64,000 nucleotides of DNA from CAJQQK01 sp965224225 (GTDB lineage Bacteria; Pseudomonadota; Alphaproteobacteria; Rhizobiales; Hyphomicrobiaceae): NCBI GenBank assembly GCA_965224225.1, contig CBDCZF010000029.1:310001-374000 (forward strand), in the 5' to 3' direction. The notes beneath the pieces were generated by a model, which worked only from the letters and a program-made list of their open reading frames with translations, searched no databases and was not told the origin of the DNA. Positions 8,211 through 16,830 of this stretch are shown one piece after another (the stretch's first letter is position 1; the number at the start of each line of letters is the position of its first letter). The position numbers and the translations under genes were made by a program.

Positions 8211-8570
8211 TCAGAAATTCAACCCGCCTTCGCGCGCACCATCAGCCAGCGCCTTGACGCGGCCGTGGAAGAGATAGCCGCCCCGGTCGAACACCACATC
8301 GCTGACGCCTGCCTTGATGGCACGTTCCGCGATCGCCTTGCCGACCGCTTCGGCGGCAGCCTTGTCGGTGCCTTTGGCAAGTGTACCGCGCAGATCCTTG
8401 TCGAGCGTCGACGCGGCCGCCAGCGTGCGCCCGGCATCATCGTCGATGATCTGCGCGTAGATGTTCTTCGAGGAGCGATAGACCGACAGCCGCGGCCTGC
8501 CGTTCGCTACCTTTTTCAGGGAGCGCCTGACGCGGCGCTGGCGCCGTTGGAACTGGTTGAGCGAAGCCAT
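8211..8570 (-). CDS. rplR: 50S ribosomal protein L18
   Basis: This 119-residue L18 binds 5S rRNA. Recognised by RVRRSLKKVANGRPRLSVYRSSKNIYAQIIDD near the N-terminus and the C-terminal FDRGGYLFHGRVKALADGAREGGLNF. It lies 28 bp after rplF. Confidence 0.97.
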   Translation of the reverse strand: MASLNQFQRRQRRVRRSLKKVANGRPRLSVYRSSKNIYAQIIDDDAGRTLAAASTLDKDLRGTLAKGTDKAAAEAVGKAIAERAIKAGVSDVVFDRGGYLFHGRVKALADGAREGGLNF

Positions 8571-8598
8571 GATGATCGTCCCTTGAGCCTTCTCGCCT

Positions 8599-9138
8599 TT
8601 ATTTCTTCTTGCCTTCCTTACGGAAGATGTATTCGCCCTGATAGCGCACGCCCTTGCCCTGGTAGGGCTCCGGCGGGCGATAGCCGCGGATCTCGGCTGC
8701 GACCTGGCCGACCTGCTGCTTATTGATGCCCGACACCGTCACGATTTCCTGCTTGTTGCCGGAGACCGCAACCTCGACGCCTTGCGGCACCTTGTGGACG
8801 ACATCGTGCGAATAGCCAAGGCTCAGTTGCAGATCCTTGCCCTTGAGCGCCGCGCGATAGCCGACCCCCTGGATCTCGAGCGTCTTGGAAAAGCCTTCCG
8901 TAACGCCCTGCACCAGATTAGCGACCATGGTGCGCGACATGCCCCACATCGAGCGAGCCCGCTTCGACTCGTCGATCGGCGCCAGCGTGATGCCGTCATC
9001 ACCTTGCGAAATCGACACGACATCCGGCACGGTGAACTCAAGCTCGCCCTTCGGCCCCTTCATCTTCACGTGTTGCCCCGTGATCGTCGCCGTAACCTTG
9101 TCCGGCACTTCGACGGGCTTCTTGCCGATGCGTGACAT
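8599..9138 (-). CDS. rplF: 50S ribosomal protein L6
   Basis: This 179-residue L6 starts MSRIGKKPVEVPDKV, followed by the duplicated L6 fold. The C-terminal signature is IRGYRPPEPYQGKGVRYQGEYIFRKEGKKK. Length is typical (176-179). It lies between rpsH and rplR. Confidence 0.98.
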   Translation of the reverse strand: MSRIGKKPVEVPDKVTATITGQHVKMKGPKGELEFTVPDVVSISQGDDGITLAPIDESKRARSMWGMSRTMVANLVQGVTEGFSKTLEIQGVGYRAALKGKDLQLSLGYSHDVVHKVPQGVEVAVSGNKQEIVTVSGINKQQVGQVAAEIRGYRPPEPYQGKGVRYQGEYIFRKEGKKK

Positions 9139-9194
9139 TTGACTTCAACCTTTCCTGCAGGGCCGACCGGCCCCAACCGTTCCGTCCCTCGATA

Positions 9195-9593
9195 TTAGAA
9201 GACGTTGCAAAGAACCTCGCCGCCGACATTTTCCTCGCGCGCGCGCCAGTCGGACATCACGCCCTTAGGCGTCGACAGGATTGCAACGCCGAGGCCGTTG
9301 GCAACGATCGGGATGTCGCGCGAGGCGGAATAAACGCGGCGGCCGGGCTTCGAGACACGCTTGATTTCGCGGATCGCCGGTTGGCCGTTGTTGTATTTGA
9401 GCTCGATTTCGATCTCGGGCTGACTGCCCTTGGTCTCGACCTGGACATAGCCGCGGATATAGCCCTCTTCCTTCAGGACATCGAGCACGTTCGCGCGCAG
9501 CTTTGAGGCAGGCGACGTCGTCTTCGGGCGCCGGCGCATCTGGGCATTGCGGATCCGGGTCAGCAAATCACCGAGCGGGTCGTTCATCGGCAT
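9195..9593 (-). CDS. rpsH: 30S ribosomal protein S8
   Basis: This 132-residue S8 binds 16S rRNA helix 21 and in many bacteria also its own operon mRNA. The start is the ATG at 9593 (MPMNDPLGDLL), preceded by GGGAGG about 10 nt upstream. The frame is open further upstream to 9662 but only through the rpsN 3' end. The C-terminal STPKGVMSDWRAREENVGGEVLCNVF carries the family signature. Confidence 0.97.
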   Translation of the reverse strand: MPMNDPLGDLLTRIRNAQMRRRPKTTSPASKLRANVLDVLKEEGYIRGYVQVETKGSQPEIEIELKYNNGQPAIREIKRVSKPGRRVYSASRDIPIVANGLGVAILSTPKGVMSDWRAREENVGGEVLCNVF

Positions 9594-9609
9594 TGTGTGA
9601 TGTCCTCCC

Positions 9610-9915
9610 TTACCAGCTCGACTTGACCATGCCGGGGATCTGGCCCTGCGAGGCCAGTTCACGCAGCTGGTTACGGCACACCTTGAGCTTGCGATAGAAG
9701 CCGCGCGGCCGACCGGTGATCTCGCACCGGTTGCGCACCCGCGTCTTCGACGAGTTGCGCGGCAGCTGGGCGAGTTTCAGCTGGGCTGCGAACCGCTCTT
9801 CCATCGGTTTCGAGCGATCCCTGATAATCGCCTTGAGCTGTTCGCGACGCTCGGCATACCGGGCCACCAGCTTGCGCCGCCTGGCGTTGTTTTCTTTCGC
9901 GCTTTCTTTAGCCAT
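9610..9915 (-). CDS. rpsN: 30S ribosomal protein S14 (long, zinc-independent type)
   Basis: This 101-residue S14 has the long form's N-terminal ENNARRRKLVARYAERREQLK and the C-terminal CEITGRPRGFYRKLKVCRNQLRELA. It lacks the CxxC pairs of the short zinc-ribbon type. The gap to rpsH is only 16 bp. Confidence 0.97.
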   Translation of the reverse strand: MAKESAKENNARRRKLVARYAERREQLKAIIRDRSKPMEERFAAQLKLAQLPRNSSKTRVRNRCEITGRPRGFYRKLKVCRNQLRELASQGQIPGMVKSSW

Positions 9916-9958
9916 TCATGTCCTCCAGAGGCCGTTCGGCTGTTCGGGCCGCGGTTCC

Positions 9959-10552
9959 TCAGTTGCGGAAGGGAAAGTTCAAGCCGCGCAGCAGTTCGCG
10001 CGCTTCGTCGTCATTGGGGGCACTCGTGCACACCACTATGTCCATGCCCCAGATCTCGTCGACCTGGTCGTAGTCGATCTCCGGAAACACGATGTGCTCC
10101 TTGAGGCCCATCGAGAAGTTGCCGCGGCCGTCGAAACTCTTTGGGTTGAGTCCGCGGAAGTCCTTGACGCGCGGCAGAGCGATCGTCACCAGGCGGTCGA
10201 TGAACTCGTACATGCGGATGCCGCGCAGCGTCACCTTGGCGCCGATCGACATGCCCTCGCGCACCTTGAACGTCGCAATCGAGCGTCTGGCACGCGTGAT
10301 CACCGGGCGCTGGCCAGCGATGAGCGCTAGGTCATTGGCCGCGTTCTCGACCTTCTTGCGGTCGTTGACGGCCTCGCCGATCCCCATGTTGAGGACCACC
10401 TTCTGGACCTTCGGGATCTGCATGACATTCTGGTACTGGAACTTTTCACGCAGCTCCGCGCGCACCTTGTCGTCATAGAGCGTCCTGGCGCGCGGTGCAT
10501 AATCAGCGGGCCTCGCACCTGCCGGTGCTTCTGCTGTCTGAGCGTCAGCCAT
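9959..10552 (-). CDS. rplE: 50S ribosomal protein L5
   Basis: This 197-residue L5 binds 5S rRNA in the central protuberance. The core starts at LYDDKVRAELREKFQYQNVMQIPKVQKVVLNMGIGEA and ends with MDIVVCTSAPNDDEARELLRGLNFPF. The first about 24 residues are an Ala/Pro-rich extension not present in E. coli L5. It is 3 bp from rplX, so the two are probably translationally linked. Confidence 0.97.
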   Translation of the reverse strand: MADAQTAEAPAGARPADYAPRARTLYDDKVRAELREKFQYQNVMQIPKVQKVVLNMGIGEAVNDRKKVENAANDLALIAGQRPVITRARRSIATFKVREGMSIGAKVTLRGIRMYEFIDRLVTIALPRVKDFRGLNPKSFDGRGNFSMGLKEHIVFPEIDYDQVDEIWGMDIVVCTSAPNDDEARELLRGLNFPFRN

Positions 10553-10555
10553 CGT

Positions 10556-10882
10556 CTACATCCTATCGGGAATGAGCTCGCCGGAACGCTTGGCAAAGCG
10601 CACCTTGCGGCCATCTTCGAGCTTCTTGAAACCGACCCGCGTCGGCTTGCCGTCCTGGGGATCTTCATGGGCCAGGTTCGACAGGTCGATCGGCGCCTCT
10701 TTCGAGATGATGCCGCCGTCCTGCTGGGCTGTCTGGCGCTGATGTCGGCGCACGATATTGACGCCGCGCACAAGCGCCCGGTTTTCCTTCGGCAGCATGG
10801 TGACGATCTCACCCTGCTTGCCCTTGTCGCGACCGGTCAGCACGACGACCCGGTCACCCTTCTTGAATTTCAGCGACGCCAT
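10556..10882 (-). CDS. rplX: 50S ribosomal protein L24
   Basis: This 108-residue L24 has the N-terminal KOW motif FKKGDRVVVLTGRDKGKQGEI and the following RALVRGVNIVRRHQRQT. It initiates large-subunit assembly. It starts 5 bp after the rplN stop. Confidence 0.97.
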   Translation of the reverse strand: MASLKFKKGDRVVVLTGRDKGKQGEIVTMLPKENRALVRGVNIVRRHQRQTAQQDGGIISKEAPIDLSNLAHEDPQDGKPTRVGFKKLEDGRKVRFAKRSGELIPDRM

Positions 10883-10887
10883 GATCT

Positions 10888-11256
10888 CTACAAAACCTCC
10901 GGCGCAAGCGAGACGATCTTCATGTGGTTCTTGGCCCGCAGTTCGCGCGTCACCGGCCCGAAAATGCGGGTTCCGATCGGCTCACCGGCCTGGTTGATGA
11001 GCACGGCTGCGTTGCGGTCGAAGCGAATAAGCGAGCCGTCCGGCCGGCGCACGCCCTTGGCGGTGCGCACCACGACGGCCTTCATGATCTGCCCCTTCTT
11101 GACGCGACCGCGCGGGATCGCCTCCTTGACCGAGACGACGATGATGTCGCCGATCGAGGCATACCTGCGCTTCGAGCCGCCGATCACCTTGATGCACTGG
11201 ACACGGCGCGCACCAGAGTTGTCAGCAACGTCGAGATTGCTCTGCATCTGTATCAT
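10888..11256 (-). CDS. rplN: 50S ribosomal protein L14
   Basis: This 122-residue L14, exactly the usual length, includes MIQMQSNLDVADNSGARRVQCIKV at the N-terminus and the GPVTRELRAKNHMKIVSLAPEVL C-terminus. It contributes to inter-subunit bridge B8. The gap from rpsQ is 92 bp, longer than neighbouring gaps, with nothing recognised in it. Confidence 0.98.
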   Translation of the reverse strand: MIQMQSNLDVADNSGARRVQCIKVIGGSKRRYASIGDIIVVSVKEAIPRGRVKKGQIMKAVVVRTAKGVRRPDGSLIRFDRNAAVLINQAGEPIGTRIFGPVTRELRAKNHMKIVSLAPEVL

Positions 11257-11348
11257 GCGTCACGTCCTCTCATTCCGTTCCATGCGCTTCGGCAGCCCGC
11301 CGCGTTGGCGCAAGATTTCGTCGACCGGCTGATCGCGCCGGACCCGCC

Positions 11349-11579
11349 TTAGGCGGTGATCACCGTCCAGCGCTTGTTCTTCGAGATCGGCGCCGTCTCC
11401 TGGATGCGCACACGCTCGCCGACCTTGATGGCGTTGCTTTCATCATGCGCGTGGTACTTCTTCGAGCGTCGAACCACTTTCTTGTAAAGCGGGTGCGTGT
11501 AGCGCCGTTCGACCTCGACGACGACGGTCTTGTCGTTCTTGTCGGAGACGACCGTGCCCTGCAGAATGCGCTTCGGCAT
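11349..11579 (-). CDS. rpsQ: 30S ribosomal protein S17
   Basis: This 76-residue S17 begins MPKRILQGTVVSDKNDKTVVV and contains RRYTHPLYKKVVRRSKKYHAHDE and the C-terminal ETAPISKNKRWTVI. The frame is open upstream to 11756, but that part is the out-of-frame image of rpmC, so the ATG at 11579 is the start. The spacer from rpmC is 13 bp. Confidence 0.97.
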   Translation of the reverse strand: MPKRILQGTVVSDKNDKTVVVEVERRYTHPLYKKVVRRSKKYHAHDESNAIKVGERVRIQETAPISKNKRWTVITA

Positions 11580-11592
11580 ACGTAAAAACTCC

Positions 11593-11799
11593 TCAGGCGT
11601 TGGCTGCGGCGCCGGCCTGTTTCTGGCGCGCGATGGTTTTGATCCGGGCGATGTCGCGGCGCACCTGGCGCACGCGGGCGGTGTTCTCGAGTTGGCCGGA
11701 AGCGGCCTGAAAGCGCAGGTTGAACTGCTCGCGCTTGAGCTTGACGAGTTCGTCATCGAGCTGGTCGAGGCTCATGTCTCGAATTTCTGCGGGCTTCAT
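11593..11799 (-). CDS. rpmC: 50S ribosomal protein L29
   Basis: This 68-residue helical L29 near the exit tunnel reads MKPAEIRDMSLDQLDDELVKLKREQFNLRFQAASGQLENTARVRQVRRDIARIKTI across the whole family domain. It lies between rplP and rpsQ. Confidence 0.97.
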   Translation of the reverse strand: MKPAEIRDMSLDQLDDELVKLKREQFNLRFQAASGQLENTARVRQVRRDIARIKTIARQKQAGAAANA

Positions 11800-11853
11800 G
11801 TCTCAGACCTTTGGACCATTGATCCGGGTCGCTCGGGCGACACGGAGAAAACC

Positions 11854-12264
11854 TCAATTGATGCGCGTCACAACGCGTGTCTTGATCGGCAGCTTTGCAG
11901 CACCCAGGCGCAGGGCCTCGCGCGCAATCTCATCGGAAACACCGTCGAGTTCGAACATGATGCGGCCCGGATTGACGCGCACGGCCCAGTAATCCGGCGA
12001 GCCCTTGCCCTTGCCCATGCGCACTTCGGCAGGTTTCGACGACACCGGCAGGTCCGGGTAAATGCGGATCCAGACGCGGCCGGCACGCTTCATGTGACGC
12101 GTGATCGCCCGCCGTGCCGCCTCGATCTGGCGCGCCGTGATGCGCTCGGGCTCGACGGCTTTGAGGCCGTGCGAACCGAAGTTCAGCATCGTGCCACCCT
12201 TGGCAGCGCCCTTGATCCGCCCCTTGTGCGCCTTGCGGAATTTCGTGCGCTTTGGCTGCAACAT
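11854..12264 (-). CDS. rplP: 50S ribosomal protein L16
   Basis: This 136-residue L16 lies at the A-site side of the peptidyl-transferase centre. Family blocks are MLQPKRTKFRKAHKGRIKG, FGSHGLKAVEPERITARQIEAARRAITRHMKR and MGKGKGSPDYWAVRVNPGRIMFELDGV. Length is standard. Confidence 0.98.
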   Translation of the reverse strand: MLQPKRTKFRKAHKGRIKGAAKGGTMLNFGSHGLKAVEPERITARQIEAARRAITRHMKRAGRVWIRIYPDLPVSSKPAEVRMGKGKGSPDYWAVRVNPGRIMFELDGVSDEIAREALRLGAAKLPIKTRVVTRIN

Positions 12265-12352
12265 TGTCGTCTCGGTCCTTCGTGTCGCGACCGCCCACGT
12301 TCAAGCGGTCCTGATCCTCGTTCGCCGGATGCCCGGCCACATCGCCCGTTCG

Positions 12353-13069
12353 TCAGCGACCGCCGCCACCGTCACGACGCCGGCCACCGCCGCCGCCTTC
12401 CTGCATCTCGATGGCACGCTTTTCCGATGCCATCGGATCGTGCTCCATGATCTCGCCCTTGAAGATCCAGACCTTGATGCCAATGATGCCATAGGCCGTC
12501 TTGGCCCGGCCGTAACCGAAGTCGATGTCGGCTCTGAGCGTGTGCAGCGGCACGCGGCCTTCGCGGTACCATTCCGTGCGCGCGATCTCGGCACCACCTA
12601 AGCGGCCGGCACAGTTGATCCGGATACCCTGGGCACCGAGCCTCAGCGCCGATTGAACGGCCCGCTTCATGGCCCGGCGGAAGGCAACCCGGCGCTCGAG
12701 CTGCTGGGCAATGCCTTCGGCGATCAGCGTCGCGTCGATCTCGGGCTTGCGCACTTCGACGACGTTGAGATGAACTTCCGAATCCGTGATCTGGGCAAGC
12801 TGACCGCGCAGCTTATCGATGTCGGCGCCCTTCTTGCCGATCAGCACGCCCGGCCGCGCGGTATGGATCGTGACCCTGCATTTTCGGTGCGGACGCTCGA
12901 TGACGACCTTCGAGATACCGGCCTGGCGCTGCATCTTCATGATGTGGGCACGCAATGCACGGTCCTCGTGCAACAGCTTCGAATACTCGCCGCGTCGTGC
13001 GAACCAGCGGCTGTCCCAGGTCCGGTTGATGCCGACGCGCAGGCCGACGGGATTGACTTTCTGACCCAT
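12353..13069 (-). CDS. rpsC: 30S ribosomal protein S3
   Basis: This 238-residue S3 starts MGQKVNPVGLRVGINRTWDSRWFA. The KH-type motif RPGVLIGKKGADIDKLR falls near residues 66-82, followed by the conserved C-terminal domain GRLGGAEIARTEWYREGRVPLHTLRADIDFG. The tail after about 215 is rich in Gly, Arg and Asp. The open frame upstream to 13282 overlaps rplV in another frame and is not coding. Confidence 0.97.
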   Translation of the reverse strand: MGQKVNPVGLRVGINRTWDSRWFARRGEYSKLLHEDRALRAHIMKMQRQAGISKVVIERPHRKCRVTIHTARPGVLIGKKGADIDKLRGQLAQITDSEVHLNVVEVRKPEIDATLIAEGIAQQLERRVAFRRAMKRAVQSALRLGAQGIRINCAGRLGGAEIARTEWYREGRVPLHTLRADIDFGYGRAKTAYGIIGIKVWIFKGEIMEHDPMASEKRAIEMQEGGGGGRRRDGGGGR

Positions 13070-13083
13070 ATCCTTGGCCTCCT

Positions 13084-13464
13084 TTAAGCGTCGGCGTCCT
13101 GCTCGCGCACCACCACGGTGATCTGCGAGAACGGCTTCATGATGCCGGCCGACCGGCCGCGGCCACGGGCATGGAAACGCTTCATGACCAGGTTCTTGCC
13201 GACATAGGCTTCCGCGATGATGAGATCGTCGATGTCGAGGCCGTGGTTGTTTTCCGCGTTCGCCACCGCCGACATCACGCACTTGCGCACGTCGCCCGCG
13301 ATCCGCCGGCGCGAGAACTCGAGGTCAGCCAGTGCCTGACTAACCTTCTTGCCGCGGATCAGGCCGGCAACCAAGTTGAGCTTTTGCGGCGAAACCCTGA
13401 GGTTGCGCAGCACGGCCCTCGCCTCATTGTCGGCAAGGCTGCGCTCTCGTTTCGGCTTACCCAT
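13084..13464 (-). CDS. rplV: 50S ribosomal protein L22
   Basis: This 126-residue L22 lines the exit tunnel. Recognised by RNLRVSPQKLNLVAGLIRGKKVSQALADLEFSRRR and the beta-hairpin/C-terminal region YVGKNLVMKRFHARGRGRSAGIMKPFSQITVVV. It lies 14 bp ahead of rpsC. Confidence 0.97.
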   Translation of the reverse strand: MGKPKRERSLADNEARAVLRNLRVSPQKLNLVAGLIRGKKVSQALADLEFSRRRIAGDVRKCVMSAVANAENNHGLDIDDLIIAEAYVGKNLVMKRFHARGRGRSAGIMKPFSQITVVVREQDADA

Positions 13465-13484
13465 CGTTTCAGCTCCTCAGGCGC

Positions 13485-13760
13485 CTAGCGCCGCGATTTC
13501 TTGTCGGCACCGTGCCCGTAATAGGTGCGGGTCGGTGCGAATTCGCCAAACTTGTGGCCGATCATGTCTTCGGAAACAGACACCGGAATGTGCTTCTGGC
13601 CGTTGTAGACGCCGAAGGTCAGACCGACGAACTGCGGCAGGATGGTCGAGCGCCGCGACCAGATCCTGATGATCTCGTTGCGCCCGGACTCACGCACCTT
13701 GTCGGCCTTCTTGAGGATGTAACCGTCGACGAACGGTCCTTTCCAAACAGATCGTGCCAC
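13485..13760 (-). CDS. rpsS: 30S ribosomal protein S19
   Basis: This 91-residue S19 has MARSVWKGPFVDGYILKKAD at the N-terminus, IRIWSRRSTILPQFVGLTFGVYNGQKHIPVSVSEDMIGHKFGEFAPTRTYYGHG in the middle and a basic C-terminus. Length and position are standard. Confidence 0.98.
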   Translation of the reverse strand: MARSVWKGPFVDGYILKKADKVRESGRNEIIRIWSRRSTILPQFVGLTFGVYNGQKHIPVSVSEDMIGHKFGEFAPTRTYYGHGADKKSRR

Positions 13761-13842
13761 TCTCTTCTCCTTGTCACCGCGCAGCTTCGCCAGATCGCCT
13801 GACAGCGCGCGTATCGATCAGGGGAGCAAAGCCCCTTCATAC

Positions 13843-14670
13843 CTATTTCTTCTTCGCCTTGTGGCGGCTCCGGACGATGTACTTGTCGGTTGACTTGTTG
13901 GAGCGCGTACGCGTGCCCTTGGTCGCCTTGCCCCACGGTGTTGACCAGTGCTTACCGCCGTTCGTGCGGCCACCGTTCGGGTGATCGATCGGGTTCATGG
14001 CAATGCCGCGAACCGTCGGGCGCTTGCCCTTCCAGCGAGCGCGCCCGGCCTTGCCGGTCACCGTGTTAGCGTGGTCCTGGTTCGAGACGGCACCGATCGT
14101 TGCCATGCATTCGGCCCGCACGCGGCGCGTTTCGCCGGAATTGAGCTTCAGGATTGCGTACCCGCCGTCACGACCGACGAGTTGCACATAGGTGCCGGCC
14201 GATCGCGCGATCTGGCCGCCCTTGCCCGCCTTCAGCTCGACGTTGTGGATGATTGTGCCGATCGGAATCGACGACATCGGCATCGCATTGCCGGGCTTGA
14301 CGTCGACGCTGTCGCCGGCCTCGACGCGGTCGCCAACAGCGATGCGCTGCGGTGCCAGGATGTAGGAGAGTTCACCGTCGTCGTACTTGATCAGCGCGAT
14401 GAAAGCAGTGCGGTTGGGATCGTATTCGATGCGCTCGATAGTTGCCCCGACGCCCTGCTTGGTGCGACGGAAGTCGACCTTGCGGTAGAGCTGCTTATGG
14501 CCGCCGCCAATGTGGCGCGTCGTGATCCGGCCGGTGTTGTTGCGCCCGCCGCTACGCGACTTGCCCTCGGTCAGCACCTTGACGGGCTTGCCCTTCCAGA
14601 GCCCCGAGCGGTCGACCACTACCAGGTGGCGCAGGCCGGGCGATGTCGGACGGTAGGTTTTGAGTGCCAT
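13843..14670 (-). CDS. rplB: 50S ribosomal protein L2
   Basis: This 275-residue L2 is essential for subunit association and the peptidyl-transferase region. It has the N-terminal GRNNTGRITTRHIGGGHKQLYRKVDFRR and the C-terminal GIAMNPIDHP segment with the conserved His. Right after DHP the usual HGGGEGRTSGG-type loop reads NGGRTNGG, about three residues shorter than I recall for most alphaproteobacterial L2. The frame is clean and the rest of the C-terminus is normal. Confidence 0.97.
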   Translation of the reverse strand: MALKTYRPTSPGLRHLVVVDRSGLWKGKPVKVLTEGKSRSGGRNNTGRITTRHIGGGHKQLYRKVDFRRTKQGVGATIERIEYDPNRTAFIALIKYDDGELSYILAPQRIAVGDRVEAGDSVDVKPGNAMPMSSIPIGTIIHNVELKAGKGGQIARSAGTYVQLVGRDGGYAILKLNSGETRRVRAECMATIGAVSNQDHANTVTGKAGRARWKGKRPTVRGIAMNPIDHPNGGRTNGGKHWSTPWGKATKGTRTRSNKSTDKYIVRSRHKAKKK

Positions 14671-14685
14671 TGGTCCTAATTCCTC

Positions 14686-14979
14686 TTAGAGCCCGGTCGT
14701 CACGTCGATCGAATGACCGTCTTCCAGCGTCACGATCGCCTTCTTGACATCGGATTGGCGGCCGCGGATGCCGCGGAACACCTTGCGCTTGCCTTTGCGC
14801 ACCAGCGTATTGACCGCCTTGACCTTGACCGAGAACAGTTCCTCGATCGCCTTCTTGATGGCCGGCTTGGTCGCTTCCTTGCGCACGTTGAAGATGATCT
14901 GGTTGTTTTCCGACGCGTAGGTCGATTTTTCCGAGATCACGGGCGCGATGATGATGTCGTATGCGTCGATCTTGGCCAT
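14686..14979 (-). CDS. rplW: 50S ribosomal protein L23
   Basis: This 97-residue L23 is the exit-port docking site for trigger factor and SRP. Family segments are IIIAPVISEKSTYASENNQIIFNVRKEATKPAIKKAIEELFSVKVKAVNTL. Its ATG shares one base with the rplD stop (TGATG), indicating translational coupling. Confidence 0.97.
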   Translation of the reverse strand: MAKIDAYDIIIAPVISEKSTYASENNQIIFNVRKEATKPAIKKAIEELFSVKVKAVNTLVRKGKRKVFRGIRGRQSDVKKAIVTLEDGHSIDVTTGL

Positions 14980-15635
14980 CAGTTCGCCCCTCCGGCCGGC
15001 TTCGGCATGTTGGCATCGGCGAAGCGCTCATCGAGTGCCGCAATGGCCGCCTTGGTCAGCACCAGCTTGTGCCGGCGCAGGATGTCGTACACGTTGATGC
15101 CCTGCACCGGCAGCACATCGATGTTCGGAATATTGCGTGCCGCGCGGACGAACGTCGGCTCGAGTTCGCTGCCGTCGATGATTAGTGCGTTGGCGAGTTC
15201 CAGGTTGGCGAGTTGGGCCTTGAGACCCTTGGTCTTGCCTTCGGCGGAAGTTGCCGCATCGAGCACGATCAGCTCGCCCGCCTTGGCCTTGGCTGACAAG
15301 GCATGGCGCAAAGCGAGCGCCCGGAACTTCTTGGGCAGGTCGATGGCGTGGCTTCTGGGCTTCGGCCCGAACGCCTTACCGCCGCCGCGAAACTGCGGTG
15401 CGGCGCGATCACCGTGCCGTGCCGTACCGCCGCCCTTCTGACGGCTCATCTTGCGCCCCGTAACGTTCACTTCCGAACGGTCCTGGGCGTGGTGCGTACC
15501 GGCCATGCGCTTCAGTGTCTGATAGCGCACCATCCGCTGCAGGATGTCCTTGCGCGGCTCGAGCCCGTAGATCGCATCCTTGAGCTCGACCGTGCCGGCT
15601 GTCGCGGCATCGAGGGTCGTCACATTCGCTTGCAT
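14979..15635 (-). CDS. rplD: 50S ribosomal protein L4
   Basis: This 218-residue L4 has the tunnel-loop sequence RSEVNVTGRKMSRQKGGGTARHGDRAAPQFRGGGKAFGPKPRSH near residues 54-98 and the C-terminal RNIPNIDVLPVQGINVYDILRRHKLVLTKAA. In E. coli L4 represses the S10 operon; whether it does so here cannot be seen. It lies 5 bp after rplC and overlaps rplW by 1 bp. Confidence 0.97.
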   Translation of the reverse strand: MQANVTTLDAATAGTVELKDAIYGLEPRKDILQRMVRYQTLKRMAGTHHAQDRSEVNVTGRKMSRQKGGGTARHGDRAAPQFRGGGKAFGPKPRSHAIDLPKKFRALALRHALSAKAKAGELIVLDAATSAEGKTKGLKAQLANLELANALIIDGSELEPTFVRAARNIPNIDVLPVQGINVYDILRRHKLVLTKAAIAALDERFADANMPKPAGGAN

Positions 15636-15640
15636 CGACC

Positions 15641-16405
15641 TTATTCCTCACCCTTCTCAGGCGTCGCCTGATCCGCATCCGCTTCTGCCGGCGTGTCACT
15701 GGCCGGTGCCGCTCCACCGTTCGCCGACACTGGCGCCCGGAAACTACCCGGCAGCGGCACGTTGTCGGGACGCGCACGCTTGACGGCATCGCGGATCAGC
15801 ACCCAGCCACCCTTCGAGCCCGGCACCGCGCCCTTGACCATAACCAGACCACGCTCGACATCGGTCTGGACGACGACCAGATTCTGCGTCGTAACCCGTT
15901 CAGCACCCATATGCCCGGCCATCTTCTTGCCCTTGAAGACCTTGCCGGGGTCCTGGTTCTGGCCGGTCGAACCGTGCGCTCGGTGCGAGATCGAAACACC
16001 GTGCGAGGCCCTGAGACCGGAAAAGTTCCAGCGCTTCATGGCGCCCTGAAATCCCTTGCCCTGGCTGGTGCCGGTGATATCGACATGCTGGCCCGGCACG
16101 AAATGGTCGGCCGTCAGTTCGGCACCGACTTCTATCAGGTTCTCAGGGCTCACCCGGAACTCCGCCAGCCGCGCTTTCGGCTCGATGCTGGCCTTGGCGA
16201 ACTTTGCCTGCTCGGACTTCGAAACGCGCGAGCGCCGGCGCGTGCCGACACCCAGCTGCAGCGCCGAATAGCCGTTCTTTTCCTCGGTCATCTGGGCGAT
16301 GACCTGGCAGTTGTCGACCTTGAGCACGGTCACCGGCACATGTTCACCCTCGTCGGTGAATATCCGGGACATGCCGACTTTCTGTGCAATCAATCCGGAA
16401 CGCAT
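15641..16405 (-). CDS. rplC: 50S ribosomal protein L3
   Basis: This 254-residue L3 begins MRSGLIAQKVGMSRIFTDEGEHVPVTVL. The central GSTGQNQDPGKVFKGKKMAGHMG contains the Gln that is N5-methylated by PrmB in E. coli L3. The last about 30 residues form an Ala/Pro/Glu-rich low-complexity tail that the E. coli protein lacks. It follows rpsJ by 84 bp. Confidence 0.97.
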   Translation of the reverse strand: MRSGLIAQKVGMSRIFTDEGEHVPVTVLKVDNCQVIAQMTEEKNGYSALQLGVGTRRRSRVSKSEQAKFAKASIEPKARLAEFRVSPENLIEVGAELTADHFVPGQHVDITGTSQGKGFQGAMKRWNFSGLRASHGVSISHRAHGSTGQNQDPGKVFKGKKMAGHMGAERVTTQNLVVVQTDVERGLVMVKGAVPGSKGGWVLIRDAVKRARPDNVPLPGSFRAPVSANGGAAPASDTPAEADADQATPEKGEE

Positions 16406-16489
16406 TGTGCGCGATCCTCTTCCTTGATCTCTGGGTCATCCGGCGGCCATCCGGCGCCTGATCAAACCCGCAAATACCTTCCTGCGCGA

Positions 16490-16798
16490 TCAGAGCTTGA
16501 TCTCGACGTCGACGCCGGCAGCAAGGTCGAGCTTCATCAGAGCATCGACGGTCTGCGGTGTCGGATCGACGATATCGAGCAGGCGCTTGTGGGTGCGCAT
16601 CTCGAACTGCTCGCGGCTCTTCTTGTCGATGTGCGGCGAGCGGTTGACGCAGAATTTCTCGATGTGCGTCGGCAACGGGATCGGCCCGCGCACTTCAGCG
16701 CCCGTGCGCTTCGCCGTATTCACGATCTCGAGCGTCGAGGCATCGAGCACGCGATGGTCGAACGCCTTGAGGCGGATGCGAATGTTCTGGCCGTTCAT
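16490..16798 (-). CDS. rpsJ: 30S ribosomal protein S10
   Basis: This 102-residue S10 (also NusE in antitermination complexes) reads MNGQNIRIRLKAFDHRVLDASTLEIVNTAKRTGAEVRGPIPLPTHIEKFCVNRSPHIDKKSREQFEMR through the family core. It opens the S10 series and is separated from tuf by a 72-bp spacer with a strong palindrome. Confidence 0.98.
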   Translation of the reverse strand: MNGQNIRIRLKAFDHRVLDASTLEIVNTAKRTGAEVRGPIPLPTHIEKFCVNRSPHIDKKSREQFEMRTHKRLLDIVDPTPQTVDALMKLDLAAGVDVEIKL

Positions 16799-16830
16799 TG
16801 CCCTAGCTTTCCCACTGTTCCCAAATGCGA

